44,456 nt of DNA from Actinomycetes bacterium (GCA_021827485.1 JAKAVM010000024.1:1-44456), one strand, 5' to 3'; counted from the stretch's first letter, positions 16,874 through 25,259 are shown. The notes: a model not told the origin generated them from the letters alone. Made by a program: numbers and translations.

Positions 16874-17824
16874 CTAGTGACTTTGCGCGTCAAATACATA
16901 TGCTCTGTCAATATGATTTGTCTCAAAGCCTAATTTGTAATAGAGGTCCAATGCAGCTTTGTTGGTGGAGTCCACATACAACATTCCAATTTGGGTATCA
17001 ATCTTTGCGAGGTAGTCTAGTCCTGCAATGACTAACTTGCGCCCGATCCCACTCGATTGATGTCTAGGATGAACTGCAATTACGTAAATCTCTCCCATGA
17101 CCGGGTTAGCATCTCGGTGCACCTTCGTCCAGCAGAAGCCTGCTATCTTGGATTGAATCTCATGGATTAGAAAACCATTAGGATCAAACCACGACTCTTT
17201 TTGACGACTGCGCAGAATCTCAAGTGTCCATCCGCCTTGTTCTGGGTGCCACGCAAAAGCTTGGTTATTAACTTCAAGCCATTCCAGTTCATCTTTGTTT
17301 GTTTCGAAGCCTCTGATTTCAAAACCTTCTAATTCATTAGAGAAGTTCTGAGCTAGAGGTAAAGTACACCTAAGTTGCATAAGGTCTCGGCCCCTAGCGA
17401 AGTGTAGCTCTTTTGCTAATTCATCATCTAAATCGTTAGGCCGAGGGACCCACCAGTGGACGTGACCTCCTCCACTTTGTGATACAAGGTTTAGACCTTC
17501 GCTAAGCAGCTTCTTGGATGGGTCGTCGGAGGTCCCGCGAATACGTGGATGTACCACTAAATCTATTGCCCAATCGGATCTGCTTGCCGAGATCTGTGCA
17601 TACCCAACTAGGTGACTGTCACTTTTGGAAGTAGATGCCAAAATTGCATAGTGCGCCTGGCGACCCCCTATGACTAGATCCAACCAACGATGCTCTCCCA
17701 ATGGTGGATGGTCAATTGCGAAGCTGACAGCGTGGAAAAGTTTTGAGACCATGTCTATCTCAGTTGGAGAGAGATTCTGGCGAATAGATATTTCGAAATT
17801 ATTATTCATAGTCCCGGTTATCAA
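16874..17824 (-). CDS. mshD: Mycothiol synthase
   Basis: A 316-residue protein made of two GNAT acetyltransferase domains, the arrangement of MshD, which acetylates Cys-GlcN-Ins in the last step of mycothiol synthesis. The N-domain has LVGYAQIS and LVVHPRIRG. The C-domain has FCWTKVH and GEIYVIAVHPRHQSSGIGRK as the acetyl-CoA loop, then DSTNKAALDLYYKLGF. HVHWWVPRP between them is typical of MshD. Its presence indicates an actinobacterium. The ORF opens at TTG 17824, but ATG 17809 (fifteen bases later), with GGG just upstream, is the more probable start; neither has a strong Shine-Dalgarno. Confidence 0.9.
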   Translation of the reverse strand: MITGTMNNNFEISIRQNLSPTEIDMVSKLFHAVSFAIDHPPLGEHRWLDLVIGGRQAHYAILASTSKSDSHLVGYAQISASRSDWAIDLVVHPRIRGTSDDPSKKLLSEGLNLVSQSGGGHVHWWVPRPNDLDDELAKELHFARGRDLMQLRCTLPLAQNFSNELEGFEIRGFETNKDELEWLEVNNQAFAWHPEQGGWTLEILRSRQKESWFDPNGFLIHEIQSKIAGFCWTKVHRDANPVMGEIYVIAVHPRHQSSGIGRKLVIAGLDYLAKIDTQIGMLYVDSTNKAALDLYYKLGFETNHIDRAYVFDAQSH

Positions 17825-17853
17825 GATACATTAGATCGCAGATCTAATGTATC
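17825..17853. promoter_or_regulatory. 13-bp perfect inverted repeat between mshD and nth
   Basis: GATACATTAGATC (17825-17837), three bases GCA, then its exact reverse complement GATCTAATGTATC (17841-17853). It sits between the starts of two divergent genes, and no T-tract follows on either strand, so a dimeric-regulator operator is more likely than a terminator. Which gene it controls is unknown. Confidence 0.6.
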
Positions 17854-17875
17854 GGTATAAGGAAAGAACGCGAAA

Positions 17876-18550
17876 TTGGGAGTAACTCCACAAGGAACGG
17901 ACACGAGTAACGATAACGCGCAGTTTGCAAAATCGCTAATAAAGTCCATGAAGAAGAAGTATCCCGGAACGGCCCAAGAGCTGTGCGCACTCAAAACACG
18001 CAATCCGTTTGAGTTATTGGTTGCAACTATCCTTTCAGCGCAGTGCACTGACGAGCGGGTGAATATGGTGACACCTGAGCTGTTTGAGAAATACCCAACA
18101 CCCAAAGCCCTAGCCGATGCAGATCCTGGCGAATTAGAGGAAGTTATACGTTCAACAGGTTTTTATCATGCAAAAAGCAAACATCTGCTTGGTATGGCCC
18201 GTGATATTGTATTGCACTTTGACTCAGTCGTTCCAAGTTCTCTGGAAGATCTTGTCACATTGCCTGGAGTCGGGAGAAAAACTGCCAACGTTGTCAGAAG
18301 TGTGGCTTTTGATTTACCCGGGCTTCCCGTTGACACTCACGTAGCTAGAGTTTCTAAGCGCCTCGGGTTGACCCGCTCCGATGACCCGGTTCGGATTGAG
18401 AAGGAGCTGGGAAAGTTGATACCCGAAAAGGAGCAAGGGGTGTTTTCAATACGCCTAATCTTGCATGGGAGGGCGCTATGCCAGGCCAGAAAACCCAAGT
18501 GTACCAGCTGCTTCTTGGCGGGACAGTGCCCATCAAGTAGTACAAACTAG
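17876..18550 (+). CDS. nth: Endonuclease III
   Basis: A 224-residue base-excision DNA glycosylase/AP lyase. The helix-hairpin-helix LPGVGRKTANVV carries the catalytic Lys, and LPVDTHVARVSKRLGL the catalytic Asp. The C-terminus ends with the [4Fe-4S] ligand pattern C-x6-C-x2-C-x5-C in CQARKPKCTSCFLAGQC. Length and order match Nth of E. coli with a slightly longer N-terminus. The start is TTG (17876). The palindrome at 17825-17853 lies immediately upstream. The nearest sequence downstream is the non-coding/sRNA region at 18551-19104. Confidence 0.95.
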   Translation: MGVTPQGTDTSNDNAQFAKSLIKSMKKKYPGTAQELCALKTRNPFELLVATILSAQCTDERVNMVTPELFEKYPTPKALADADPGELEEVIRSTGFYHAKSKHLLGMARDIVLHFDSVVPSSLEDLVTLPGVGRKTANVVRSVAFDLPGLPVDTHVARVSKRLGLTRSDDPVRIEKELGKLIPEKEQGVFSIRLILHGRALCQARKPKCTSCFLAGQCPSSSTN

Positions 18551-18655
18551 CTGCTTTTTGGCAAATCAGCGCTCATGAAGTAGCCAGAGCACCGGATCTG
18601 AATTCACGCAACGTATTCAATTGGGCACACACAGGTCGAAAAGGCATATTATTAA

Positions 18656-18767
18656 TACTGCGAAGAGGAACCGGTTCCCGCCACCTGGTTCCTTCTAACG
18701 AGTTGGTTGGGATCCGCCGCCCAACTAGCTCCACTAGCGGCGTCTTCGGACGCCGCTAGTGCTTTTT
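18656..18767 (+). ncRNA. Candidate structured small RNA ending in a strong terminator
   Basis: Three successive hairpins are visible on the plus strand. Stem GAAG/GGAACC (18662-18672) pairs with GGTTCC/TTC (18687-18695). GTTGGG (18706-18711) pairs with CCCAAC (18720-18725). A 13-bp stem at 18732-18744 pairs with 18749-18761 around a TTCG tetraloop and is followed by a T run. A TATTAT box at 18647-18652 is a possible -10, with no good -35. No ORF fits. The family is not recognised; the loops do not show the long C runs of the actinobacterial 6C RNA. Confidence 0.45.
18732..18767 (+). terminator. Rho-independent terminator with TTCG tetraloop
   Basis: A perfect 13-bp stem (18732-18744 with 18749-18761) closed by TTCG and followed by CTTTTT. 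It is the strongest intrinsic terminator seen in the window. It would end transcription from nth and/or the candidate sRNA. On the minus strand it lies just past the stop of the small ORF at 18766-18999 and could act on that transcript too. Confidence 0.85.
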
Positions 18768-18999
18768 ACGTAGGTTGGTTGCCAAGCCTGTCAACGCGCC
18801 GAATTACGGTTTCGACACCTTTGATTACCTGGATTAGTTCGGAAGAGAGGTCAGCTCTTCCTCTTGACGAGATTGTGCCATTAAGCAATTCAAGTCTTCG
18901 CGTTATTTCAGATAGCGATGTCGACAGTGAAGAAAGTTCTGCATAGAAAGAATCTAAGAGGCGGTCGGATGTTTCTGATGGCATCATTACGGAAGGCAA
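18766..18999 (-). CDS. Small coiled-coil hypothetical protein
   Basis: A 77-residue ORF (TTG 18999), or 73 residues from ATG 18987, which I prefer. I do not recognise it. Residues about 12-45 (LLDSFYAELSSLSTSLSEI and the following RRLELL) and about 50-72 are amphipathic with heptad-spaced Leu and Ile, suggesting a helical coiled coil. Its stop falls just ahead of the TTCG hairpin on this strand, and it is divergent from hisD. The regular heptads make it more credible than the 79-residue plus-strand ORF covering the same bases, but no clear Shine-Dalgarno is seen. Confidence 0.4.
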   Translation of the reverse strand: MPSVMMPSETSDRLLDSFYAELSSLSTSLSEITRRLELLNGTISSRGRADLSSELIQVIKGVETVIRRVDRLGNQPT

Positions 19000-19104
19000 T
19001 TGTAGTTCAAAGTTAGTTCATTTCTTTCTTTCGGCGTAAATCGGCTAATCTAGCTAAGTGGAAGTAGTAAGTATTGTAACTTCGAATTTCTTTTTGATCG
19101 CGTT

Positions 19105-20472
19105 ATGAGCGATTCCCAAGGTATTAGTGGGGGACCGCTCCACTTTCTGGACATACGCAAACTTCCTGGTGACAATCGTTTAGGAAGTATAATTCCCGGT
19201 CCTATCCAGCCAAGTTATGAACTGGTTGACAAGGTCCAGTCAATCATTGATCGAGTTTGTTCTGGTGGCGATTTAGCAATTGCAGAACTTACCAATACTT
19301 ACGATAACGTCGCAATTTTGTCTACTAGAGTCGAGCCAGAAGAGATTGATCTAGCATACAGACGCTGCGATTCTGATTTGATTGAATCACTTCAAATCGC
19401 TCACGATAATATCCGTTCCTACCAGATTGAACGAGCTAAATTTCAACGAATCGGCGAGGTCCAGGAGTATACAGGATTGGGGATCCGTGTTACCACGCAA
19501 AGGATTCCTCTCGAAAGAGTCGGTATATATGTTCCGGGAGGTAGGGCAAAGTATCCGTCGACGGTATTGATGACTGCCATTCCAGCTCTAGTGGCCGGGG
19601 TTCACGAGATCGTGCTTTGTGTTCCACCTTCTTCTAGCGGAAACCCACCGGACGAAACTCTTGCAGCCGCAAAGATCGCTGGAGTTCAAGAGGTCTACAG
19701 GATAGGAGGCGCTCAAGCGATTGCTGCAATGGCGTACGGAACCGAGAGCATTCGGCCGACGTTAGCAATTGTTGGTCCGGGAAATATCTTTGTGTCAATA
19801 GCAAAGCAGTTAGTAGCGGGTAAGGTGCTGGTACCCGGAGCTATAGCAGGACCTTCTGAGGTCGTTGTAGTATGCGATGAGTCAACTGATCCAGTTTTTG
19901 CGGCGGTCGACTTGGCAGTCCAGGCTGAACATGGTCCGGACGGTCTTGCTTGGTTGATCACCACATCGTCAAATGTTTTGGAGGAGGTAAATCGTAATTT
20001 AGCTAAAATTGTAGCCAACTCTTCACGAAAATCTGATTTAGAAAAGACGCTAAGCCAAGGAGGCTATGCCTGTCTGGTCTCGGATTTAACCCAAGCGGCA
20101 TCTCTCATCAATGAAATTGCACCTGAACACTTGGAGATATTGCTGGAAAATGGCGATGAGCTGGCTGGCATGGTTAATAGCGCAGGTGTGATATTTCTTG
20201 GGCCGATGGTGCCAGCATCAGTTGGCGATTATCTTGCCGGCCCAAGTCATGTACTGCCAACCAATAGGACGGCGAAGTTTGCAGGTGCTCTTTCGGTAAT
20301 AGATTTTACTAAAGAGCTAAGCAAAGTGACCCTAGAGGATGAACAATTTGCTGATATAGAGAGACATATTGCAACGATCGCAAAGTGTGAAGGTCTTCAA
20401 GCTCATGGCGAATCGGTTACACTACGCCTTCGGAAATCGATCAGCCAAGAGAACAATGGAGACTCGGAGTAG
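19105..20472 (+). CDS. hisD: Histidinol dehydrogenase
   Basis: A 455-residue NAD-dependent enzyme that oxidises L-histidinol to histidine, the last steps of the pathway. Recognisable blocks are the nucleotide-binding YVPGGRAKYPSTVLMTAIPA (about 138-157), YRIGGAQAIAAMAYGT, VGPGNIFVSIAKQLVAG, the metal-site AGPSEVVVVCDE, AEHGPDG, and the C-terminal APEHLEILLEN with GPSHVLPTNRTAKFAGALSV. The length is somewhat above the usual 430. ATG is at 19105 in an AT-rich leader. It is the first gene of the his block, three bases before hisC, so the operon promoter should lie in 19000-19104; I could not define clear hexamers there. Confidence 0.97.
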   Translation: MSDSQGISGGPLHFLDIRKLPGDNRLGSIIPGPIQPSYELVDKVQSIIDRVCSGGDLAIAELTNTYDNVAILSTRVEPEEIDLAYRRCDSDLIESLQIAHDNIRSYQIERAKFQRIGEVQEYTGLGIRVTTQRIPLERVGIYVPGGRAKYPSTVLMTAIPALVAGVHEIVLCVPPSSSGNPPDETLAAAKIAGVQEVYRIGGAQAIAAMAYGTESIRPTLAIVGPGNIFVSIAKQLVAGKVLVPGAIAGPSEVVVVCDESTDPVFAAVDLAVQAEHGPDGLAWLITTSSNVLEEVNRNLAKIVANSSRKSDLEKTLSQGGYACLVSDLTQAASLINEIAPEHLEILLENGDELAGMVNSAGVIFLGPMVPASVGDYLAGPSHVLPTNRTAKFAGALSVIDFTKELSKVTLEDEQFADIERHIATIAKCEGLQAHGESVTLRLRKSISQENNGDSE

Positions 20473-20475
20473 GCA

Positions 20476-21558
20476 ATGACCGAAAACTCTCTTAGGATAC
20501 GTGAGGATTTATCACTCGGGTCCGGTTACTATTCGCCCCAGGTTCAGGCTGACATCAGGCTCAATAATAATGAGTCGCCATACTTGCCTCCTGAGGGATG
20601 GATGGAGTCTTTCTTGGATAAAGTAAGGACTCTTGAGCTAAATCGCTACCCTGAACGGCGGTACCAACTGCTGAGAGATTCTATTGCTCAGTTTCATAAA
20701 GTATCTCCTGAAAATATTTTTTGTGCTAACGGCTCAAACGAAGTATTGCAATGTCTACTTCTAGCTTATGGAGGACCGGGGCGTAAAGCACTTGTATTTG
20801 AACCGACCTACCTCCTTCACAGTCATATCGCCAAAATCACGGGCACTTCTACGCTTAGCCTGGATAGGGATGAGGAGTATTTGATTGACCACAAAAAAGC
20901 CGTAGAAAATATCAGCACCTTACAGCCAGACATTATCTTCATTTGTAGCCCGAATAATCCCACCGGGTTGTGTGAGCCGTGTGAGACCGTTCGGAAACTA
21001 TATGAACACGGGAAGGGACTTGTGATACTTGATGAGGCTTACGGCGAGTTCGCAACCTGGAACGGTCTCGGGGAGTTTGATATTAATAAGATAGACCGCC
21101 GTCTCGCAATCATTAGGACTTTTTCTAAGACATGGTCTCTTGCAGGCGTGCGGCTAGGGTATCTAATCGCCAATCCAGAGATTGTACGTGCTTGTGAGCT
21201 TGTAGCTTTGCCCTATCGAATAAGTAGCCTTACTGCACTAGCTGGCCAATTAGCACTGGAATATCGAAGCGAGCTAGATATACGCGTGTCTAATATTGTA
21301 AAAGGGCGAGAATGGCTCTACGAAGAGATGGCTCCAATGCCTTTGCAAGTTCTCAAGTCAGAGAGTAATTTTGTCACCTTTAGGCCAGAACGAGTAGATA
21401 GTAGCCTTGTCTTTGATAGGCTTTTAGAGAACTCGGTTCTGGTACGTAAATGTACGTCTTGGCCTAGATTGTCTGGATTTCTCAGAGTAACGGTTGGTAC
21501 AACGAGCGAAAATGAAGGTTTTGTTCAGTCTTTGTCAAAGGCCTTAGAAGAAAAGTGA
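20476..21558 (+). CDS. hisC: Histidinol-phosphate aminotransferase
   Basis: A 360-residue class I/II PLP aminotransferase that converts imidazole-acetol phosphate to histidinol phosphate. RLNNNESPYLPPEG near the N-terminus, ICSPNNPTG, ILDEAYGEF and the PLP-lysine block RTFSKTWSLAGVRLGYLIA (Lys near 218) are characteristic of HisC. The gap to hisD is three bases, so translation is coupled. Class I/II enzymes of this type sometimes also accept aromatic substrates, but the operon context supports HisC. Confidence 0.95.
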   Translation: MTENSLRIREDLSLGSGYYSPQVQADIRLNNNESPYLPPEGWMESFLDKVRTLELNRYPERRYQLLRDSIAQFHKVSPENIFCANGSNEVLQCLLLAYGGPGRKALVFEPTYLLHSHIAKITGTSTLSLDRDEEYLIDHKKAVENISTLQPDIIFICSPNNPTGLCEPCETVRKLYEHGKGLVILDEAYGEFATWNGLGEFDINKIDRRLAIIRTFSKTWSLAGVRLGYLIANPEIVRACELVALPYRISSLTALAGQLALEYRSELDIRVSNIVKGREWLYEEMAPMPLQVLKSESNFVTFRPERVDSSLVFDRLLENSVLVRKCTSWPRLSGFLRVTVGTTSENEGFVQSLSKALEEK

Positions 21559-21592
21559 GCGTTACACTTGAACCTAGGAAGGAGCAGTCATA

Positions 21593-22186
21593 TTGTCTAG
21601 AAGTTCCTCAATAGATAGATCCACTAAAGAAACACAAGTGTCAATTGAAGTGGATATCGATGGCGATGGCAAGGTTATCGTAGATACAGGGCTGCCGTTT
21701 TTTGATCATATGCTCTCTCAGCTCGGTAAACATTCTGGATTCAATCTAACGCTGAAAGCAACTGGCGATTTGGAGGTTGACTCACACCACACGGTGGAAG
21801 ATGTCGGTATCACTCTTGGAGAAGCGATTCAAACTGCTCTAGGCGATAAAGTTGGGATTAGGAGATTCGCATCAATATGTGTTCCCCTAGACGAAGCTTT
21901 GGTCGAAGCCTCACTCGACCTATCGGGTCGGCCATTTCTTAGCTACAACATAGAATTTCCGGAAGATGCAGTTGCCTTGGGCACTCCTGGTTTTGAGCCT
22001 CAATTGGCTGAGGAATTTTTTAGAGCATTTGTTACATCAGCTAAAATTACATTGCATCTCAACTCTAAGGCCGGTCGAAATACTCATCATATTCTTGAAG
22101 CTTCGTTCAAATCGGTGGCACGGGCTTTGAGGGATTGTGTCCGAGTTGAGTCGACCGGTATCCCATCGACCAAAGGATCCCTGTAG
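21593..22186 (+). CDS. hisB: Imidazoleglycerol-phosphate dehydratase
   Basis: A 197-residue monofunctional dehydratase, without the N-terminal phosphatase domain of the E. coli HisB fusion. The metal-binding histidine motifs are DSHHTVEDVGI (about 63-73) and AGRNTHHILEASFK (about 162-175), with LPFFDHML in the N-terminal half. It starts with TTG at 21593, with AAGGAG about ten bases upstream. No histidinol-phosphatase gene is in the window. The order hisC-hisB-hisH follows the common actinobacterial arrangement. Confidence 0.96.
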   Translation: MSRSSSIDRSTKETQVSIEVDIDGDGKVIVDTGLPFFDHMLSQLGKHSGFNLTLKATGDLEVDSHHTVEDVGITLGEAIQTALGDKVGIRRFASICVPLDEALVEASLDLSGRPFLSYNIEFPEDAVALGTPGFEPQLAEEFFRAFVTSAKITLHLNSKAGRNTHHILEASFKSVARALRDCVRVESTGIPSTKGSL

Positions 22187-22214
22187 CTATTTATAGTACT
22201 GGAGATAATTAACT

Positions 22215-22826
22215 TTGATCTGTGTAATTGACTACGGTATCGGCAATCTTCGTTCAGCCCAAAAAGCATTCGAATATATTGGAGCAAATTCTCTATTGAC
22301 TAGCGATGCAACTCTAATCAAGCAGGCAAGAGGTCTAGTGCTCCCAGGCGTTGGTTCTTTTGGGAGGACTATGGATGCGCTAATCAAGACTGGCACGTGT
22401 GATCTTCTCAAAGAGCGAATCGAAGCAGGAGTTCCTTTTCTGGGTATTTGTATCGGATTCCAGATGCTTTTTGAGACTTCCGACGAGTCGCCTTCCAGTC
22501 GTGGACTAGGAGTTCTGGGCGGTAACGTTGAAGTCCTTTCTCCGAAGGTGAAGCGTCCTCAAATGCAGTGGAATCGAGTTGAGGTAGAGCGTGATGACTC
22601 AATTCTTTTTCGAAATATGGATCCGTCGCCTTGGATGTACTTTGTCCATTCTTATGCACCAAGTCCAACGGATCTTCGGAGTATCGTGGCCAGGTGTAAT
22701 TACGGTGAAGATATTGTCTGCGCTATTGAACAGGAGAATATTTTTGGTGTTCAATTTCATCCAGAGAAATCAGGTCCGGCAGGTATTACGCTTCTAAGAA
22801 ATTTTGTGGATAAGGTAAGTGGCTGA
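22215..22826 (+). CDS. hisH: Imidazole glycerol phosphate synthase, glutaminase subunit
   Basis: A 203-residue class I glutamine amidotransferase, partner of HisF. The nucleophile Cys is in FLGICIGFQMLF, and the His and Glu of the triad are in VQFHPEKSG. The N-terminus ICVIDYGIGNLRSAQKAFE is typical of HisH. The start is TTG 22215 with GGAG eleven bases upstream; no upstream ATG fits the family start. The stop codon directly abuts the hisA start. Confidence 0.96.
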   Translation: MICVIDYGIGNLRSAQKAFEYIGANSLLTSDATLIKQARGLVLPGVGSFGRTMDALIKTGTCDLLKERIEAGVPFLGICIGFQMLFETSDESPSSRGLGVLGGNVEVLSPKVKRPQMQWNRVEVERDDSILFRNMDPSPWMYFVHSYAPSPTDLRSIVARCNYGEDIVCAIEQENIFGVQFHPEKSGPAGITLLRNFVDKVSG

Positions 22827-23627
22827 TTGATTTTATATCCTGCGATAGATGTCTTGGACGGTAAGTGCGTTCGGTTGGTCCAGGGTAATTTTGGTCAAGT
22901 AAGTGAATATGGTACCCCTGTTGAAATAGCGAAATTCATCCTTGAATGCGGTGCACAGAAAGTACATTTGGTCGATTTGGACGCTGCCCGAAGCGGTATC
23001 CGTTCCAATTTGGCGACGATCGAAGAGATATCGAAGCTATGTAATGATTGGAGAGTATCTTTACAGGTTGGTGGCGGGGTCCGAAATTACGAAAATGCTC
23101 GACAGCTAATTGAGATTGGGGTGACAAGTGTGGTCATGGGAACGGCTGGCATCAGGACTCCTCAAGAGGTTGAAGCGGTTGCAAACGACTTTGCTGAGCG
23201 GGTTCTGCTTGGTTTGGACTATAGGGTAGTTGAAGGAACCTCTGAAGGAGCAACTAGTGAATTTTCTAATGGAACGGCCCATCCTCTCTCTCGGTATCGG
23301 CTGGCGATAGAAGGTTGGGAGACTTCCACTAAAATCAATTTGAGGGATGTAATCGACCGATTTTCGAAGATTGCATTAGGCGGTATAATTGTGACTGATA
23401 TTGGTCGCGATGGGTTGATGGTAGGTCCGGATGTCATTGGCATAAGGGAAATAGCCGAGTATTGCGCTACAAGTGTTATCGCATCAGGAGGAGTCTCATC
23501 TCTTGAGGACTTAGCGGAACTTCGGCAGTTATCTAGTTTGTATAGAAATGTATCTGGCGTAATTGTTGGCAAGGCAATTTATGAAGGTAAATTTTCGATA
23601 CAGAGTGCTTTGAATATTTGCAACTAG
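22827..23627 (+). CDS. hisA: Phosphoribosylformimino-AICAR phosphate isomerase
   Basis: A 266-residue (beta/alpha)8 isomerase of the HisA family. Catalytic Asp near the start is in LYPAIDVLDGKCVRLVQG, and the second Asp is in LLGLDYR. The phosphate loops appear as VGGGVRN, TDIGRDGLMVGP and ASGGVSS. About 20 extra residues lie between LGLDYR and IEGWETST (about residues 132-160), making it longer than the usual 240-245. A dedicated trpF is present at 32619, so it need not be a bifunctional PriA. TTG start at 22827, abutting the hisH stop. Confidence 0.93.
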   Translation: MILYPAIDVLDGKCVRLVQGNFGQVSEYGTPVEIAKFILECGAQKVHLVDLDAARSGIRSNLATIEEISKLCNDWRVSLQVGGGVRNYENARQLIEIGVTSVVMGTAGIRTPQEVEAVANDFAERVLLGLDYRVVEGTSEGATSEFSNGTAHPLSRYRLAIEGWETSTKINLRDVIDRFSKIALGGIIVTDIGRDGLMVGPDVIGIREIAEYCATSVIASGGVSSLEDLAELRQLSSLYRNVSGVIVGKAIYEGKFSIQSALNICN

Positions 23628-23674
23628 GCTTGTGATGCGCGAAAGTTTTCTAGTGTGGCGTTAGAAGGTTTTGT

Positions 23675-24460
23675 ATGAAGTCCGTAAGAATAATTCCCTG
23701 CTTAGATGTTGACAATGGAAGAGTGGTCAAAGGTGTACAATTCCTTGATCTTATTGACGCTGGAGACCCTGTTGAGTTGGCATCTTACTACGATAAGCAA
23801 GGAGCCGACGAGCTAGTATTTTTAGACATTACCGCATCAAGTTCAAATCGAGACACACTTATTGATGTTGTTGAACGGGTTGGCGAAACACTTTTTATCC
23901 CCTTTACCGTTGGCGGTGGTATTAGGACAATTGAAGATGCCAGAAGATTGCTGAGGTCGGGAGCCGACAAGGTTGCACTTAATTCACAGGCAGTTGCAAC
24001 GCCTAGTTTGATTACTGAAATTGCCGACGAATTTGGTTCGCAATGTGTTGTAGTCGCAATAGATGCTAAACGTGTCAATACATTGGACGGGGAGATAGGA
24101 CCTAACACTATATCTTGGCAAGTGTATGTGAAGGGAGGTAGACAGGCAACAGGGATTGACGCACTAAAATGGGTTAGGGAGTGCCAGGCACGTGGTGCAG
24201 GGGAGATTCTTTTGACATCAATGGACAGAGATGGGACAAAATCGGGCTACGATTTAGAGCTAACAAGGCAAGTAACTTCGGCTGTGTCTCTACCAGTCAT
24301 AGCAAGCGGGGGAGTGGGAACTTTGTCGGATTTATTGGAAGGCGTAGTTATCGGTGGTGCAGACGCACTTTTGGCGGCCTCAATTTTTCATTACAAGGAG
24401 ACATCCATTCAGCAAGTAAAAAGCTATCTATTGGATCACTCGATTATGGTGAGACACTAG
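23675..24460 (+). CDS. hisF: Imidazole glycerol phosphate synthase, cyclase subunit
   Basis: A 261-residue TIM-barrel cyclase. The N-terminus [19 protein letters not shown] carries catalytic Asp11-equivalent and the conserved Lys. [37 protein letters not shown] with the second catalytic Asp, and [12 protein letters not shown] complete the pattern. It forms the synthase with HisH, two genes upstream, and feeds AICAR back to purine synthesis. The 47-bp gap after hisA is the longest inside the his block before hisI. The ATG start is preceded by an AGAAGG purine tract. Confidence 0.97.
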   Translation: MKSVRIIPCLDVDNGRVVKGVQFLDLIDAGDPVELASYYDKQGADELVFLDITASSSNRDTLIDVVERVGETLFIPFTVGGGIRTIEDARRLLRSGADKVALNSQAVATPSLITEIADEFGSQCVVVAIDAKRVNTLDGEIGPNTISWQVYVKGGRQATGIDALKWVRECQARGAGEILLTSMDRDGTKSGYDLELTRQVTSAVSLPVIASGGVGTLSDLLEGVVIGGADALLAASIFHYKETSIQQVKSYLLDHSIMVRH

Positions 24461-24480
24461 AAAACTAGTACTGTTGTCTA

Positions 24481-24813
24481 ATGACTCGTAGGATAAAGGA
24501 ATCCAAACAGCCAATTACCATGCTCTCGGATCGAATTCTGGTGCAGATACCAATTTCTGAAGGTGAGCGAAGGACAAGAGGAGGAATACTGATTCCTGCT
24601 ACTGCTCAGGTGTCCAAGCGACTTGTTTGGGCCGAAGTGGTTGCAATTGGTCCTCACGTTCGATCGGTGAAGTGTGGCGATAGCGTTCTGTTCAACCCTG
24701 AAGACCGATTCGAAGTTGAAGTACGTGGTGACGAGTTTCTAATCTTGCGTGAAAGAGACATTCACGCGGTAGCATCAGAGCGAATTGGTGACGGAACCGG
24801 TTTATATTTATGA
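24481..24813 (+). CDS. GroES-like co-chaperonin fold protein
   Basis: A 110-residue protein of the GroES/Cpn10 family. LSDRILVQIPISEGERRTRG has the start strand and mobile-loop position, followed by GILIPATAQ, the hallmark hydrophobic tripeptide (I-L-I) of the GroEL-binding loop. VVAIGP, CGDSVLFNPEDRFEVEV and DEFLILRERDIHAV match the rest of the fold. No groEL is adjacent. It lies between hisF and hisI and appears co-transcribed. It is an extra or diverged paralogue rather than the main groES, in my view, but that needs the rest of the genome. A 12-residue basic N-terminal extension precedes the fold. Confidence 0.82.
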   Translation: MTRRIKESKQPITMLSDRILVQIPISEGERRTRGGILIPATAQVSKRLVWAEVVAIGPHVRSVKCGDSVLFNPEDRFEVEVRGDEFLILRERDIHAVASERIGDGTGLYL

Positions 24814-24837
24814 TAACTCCAGGCCGAAGGAGCTTAG

Positions 24838-25227
24838 ATGAGTGAGCCAGTCGTAAATCAAGCAACCTTGTTCGATATTTCCGATGAAGCTATCAATAGT
24901 CTTGTGTTTAACGAAAATGGTCTAATCCCAGCAATTGCTCAGGATTTTCGGAGCGGAAAGGTTCTAATGATGGCTTGGATGGATGCAGAGGCCATACGCA
25001 GAACCGCCAAAACTGGGCGAATGTGGTATTGGAGTAGATCACGTCAAGAGTATTGGTGTAAGGGTGAAACATCTGGTGATCGTCAATGGGTGAGACGTAT
25101 CTCACAAGACTGTGATCGTGATGTACTACTTTTTGAAATTGATCAAGAGGGCAAGGGTGCCTGTCATACAGGCGAGGAGAGCTGCTTTTATCGTCAATTA
25201 GGGTCGCGCTTAGAAAGTTCGCTGTAA
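24838..25227 (+). CDS. hisI: Phosphoribosyl-AMP cyclohydrolase
   Basis: A 129-residue single-domain HisI, without the HisE pyrophosphatase fusion of E. coli. Characteristic are VLMMAWMDAEAIRRTAKTGR, WYWSRSRQEYWCKGETSGD with a zinc cysteine, and QDCDRDVLLFEIDQEGKG followed by ACHTGEESCFYR, which carries the last zinc cysteines. The ATG is at 24838 with AAGGAG seven bases upstream. It is followed after 32 bp by trpE, so his and trp are joined here. hisE and hisG are not in the window. Confidence 0.97.
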   Translation: MSEPVVNQATLFDISDEAINSLVFNENGLIPAIAQDFRSGKVLMMAWMDAEAIRRTAKTGRMWYWSRSRQEYWCKGETSGDRQWVRRISQDCDRDVLLFEIDQEGKGACHTGEESCFYRQLGSRLESSL

Positions 25228-25259
25228 AAAGTGGAATCTAGTTCTTTATAAGTAATCCA

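Noticed and set aside
18707-18946. 79-residue plus-strand ORF
   Set aside because: It runs through the terminator hairpin and lacks a ribosome binding site; the opposite strand shows better coding features.
22827-23627. Call of hisA as bifunctional priA
   Set aside because: A complete trpF is present in the same window, so dual function is not required; left as hisA.
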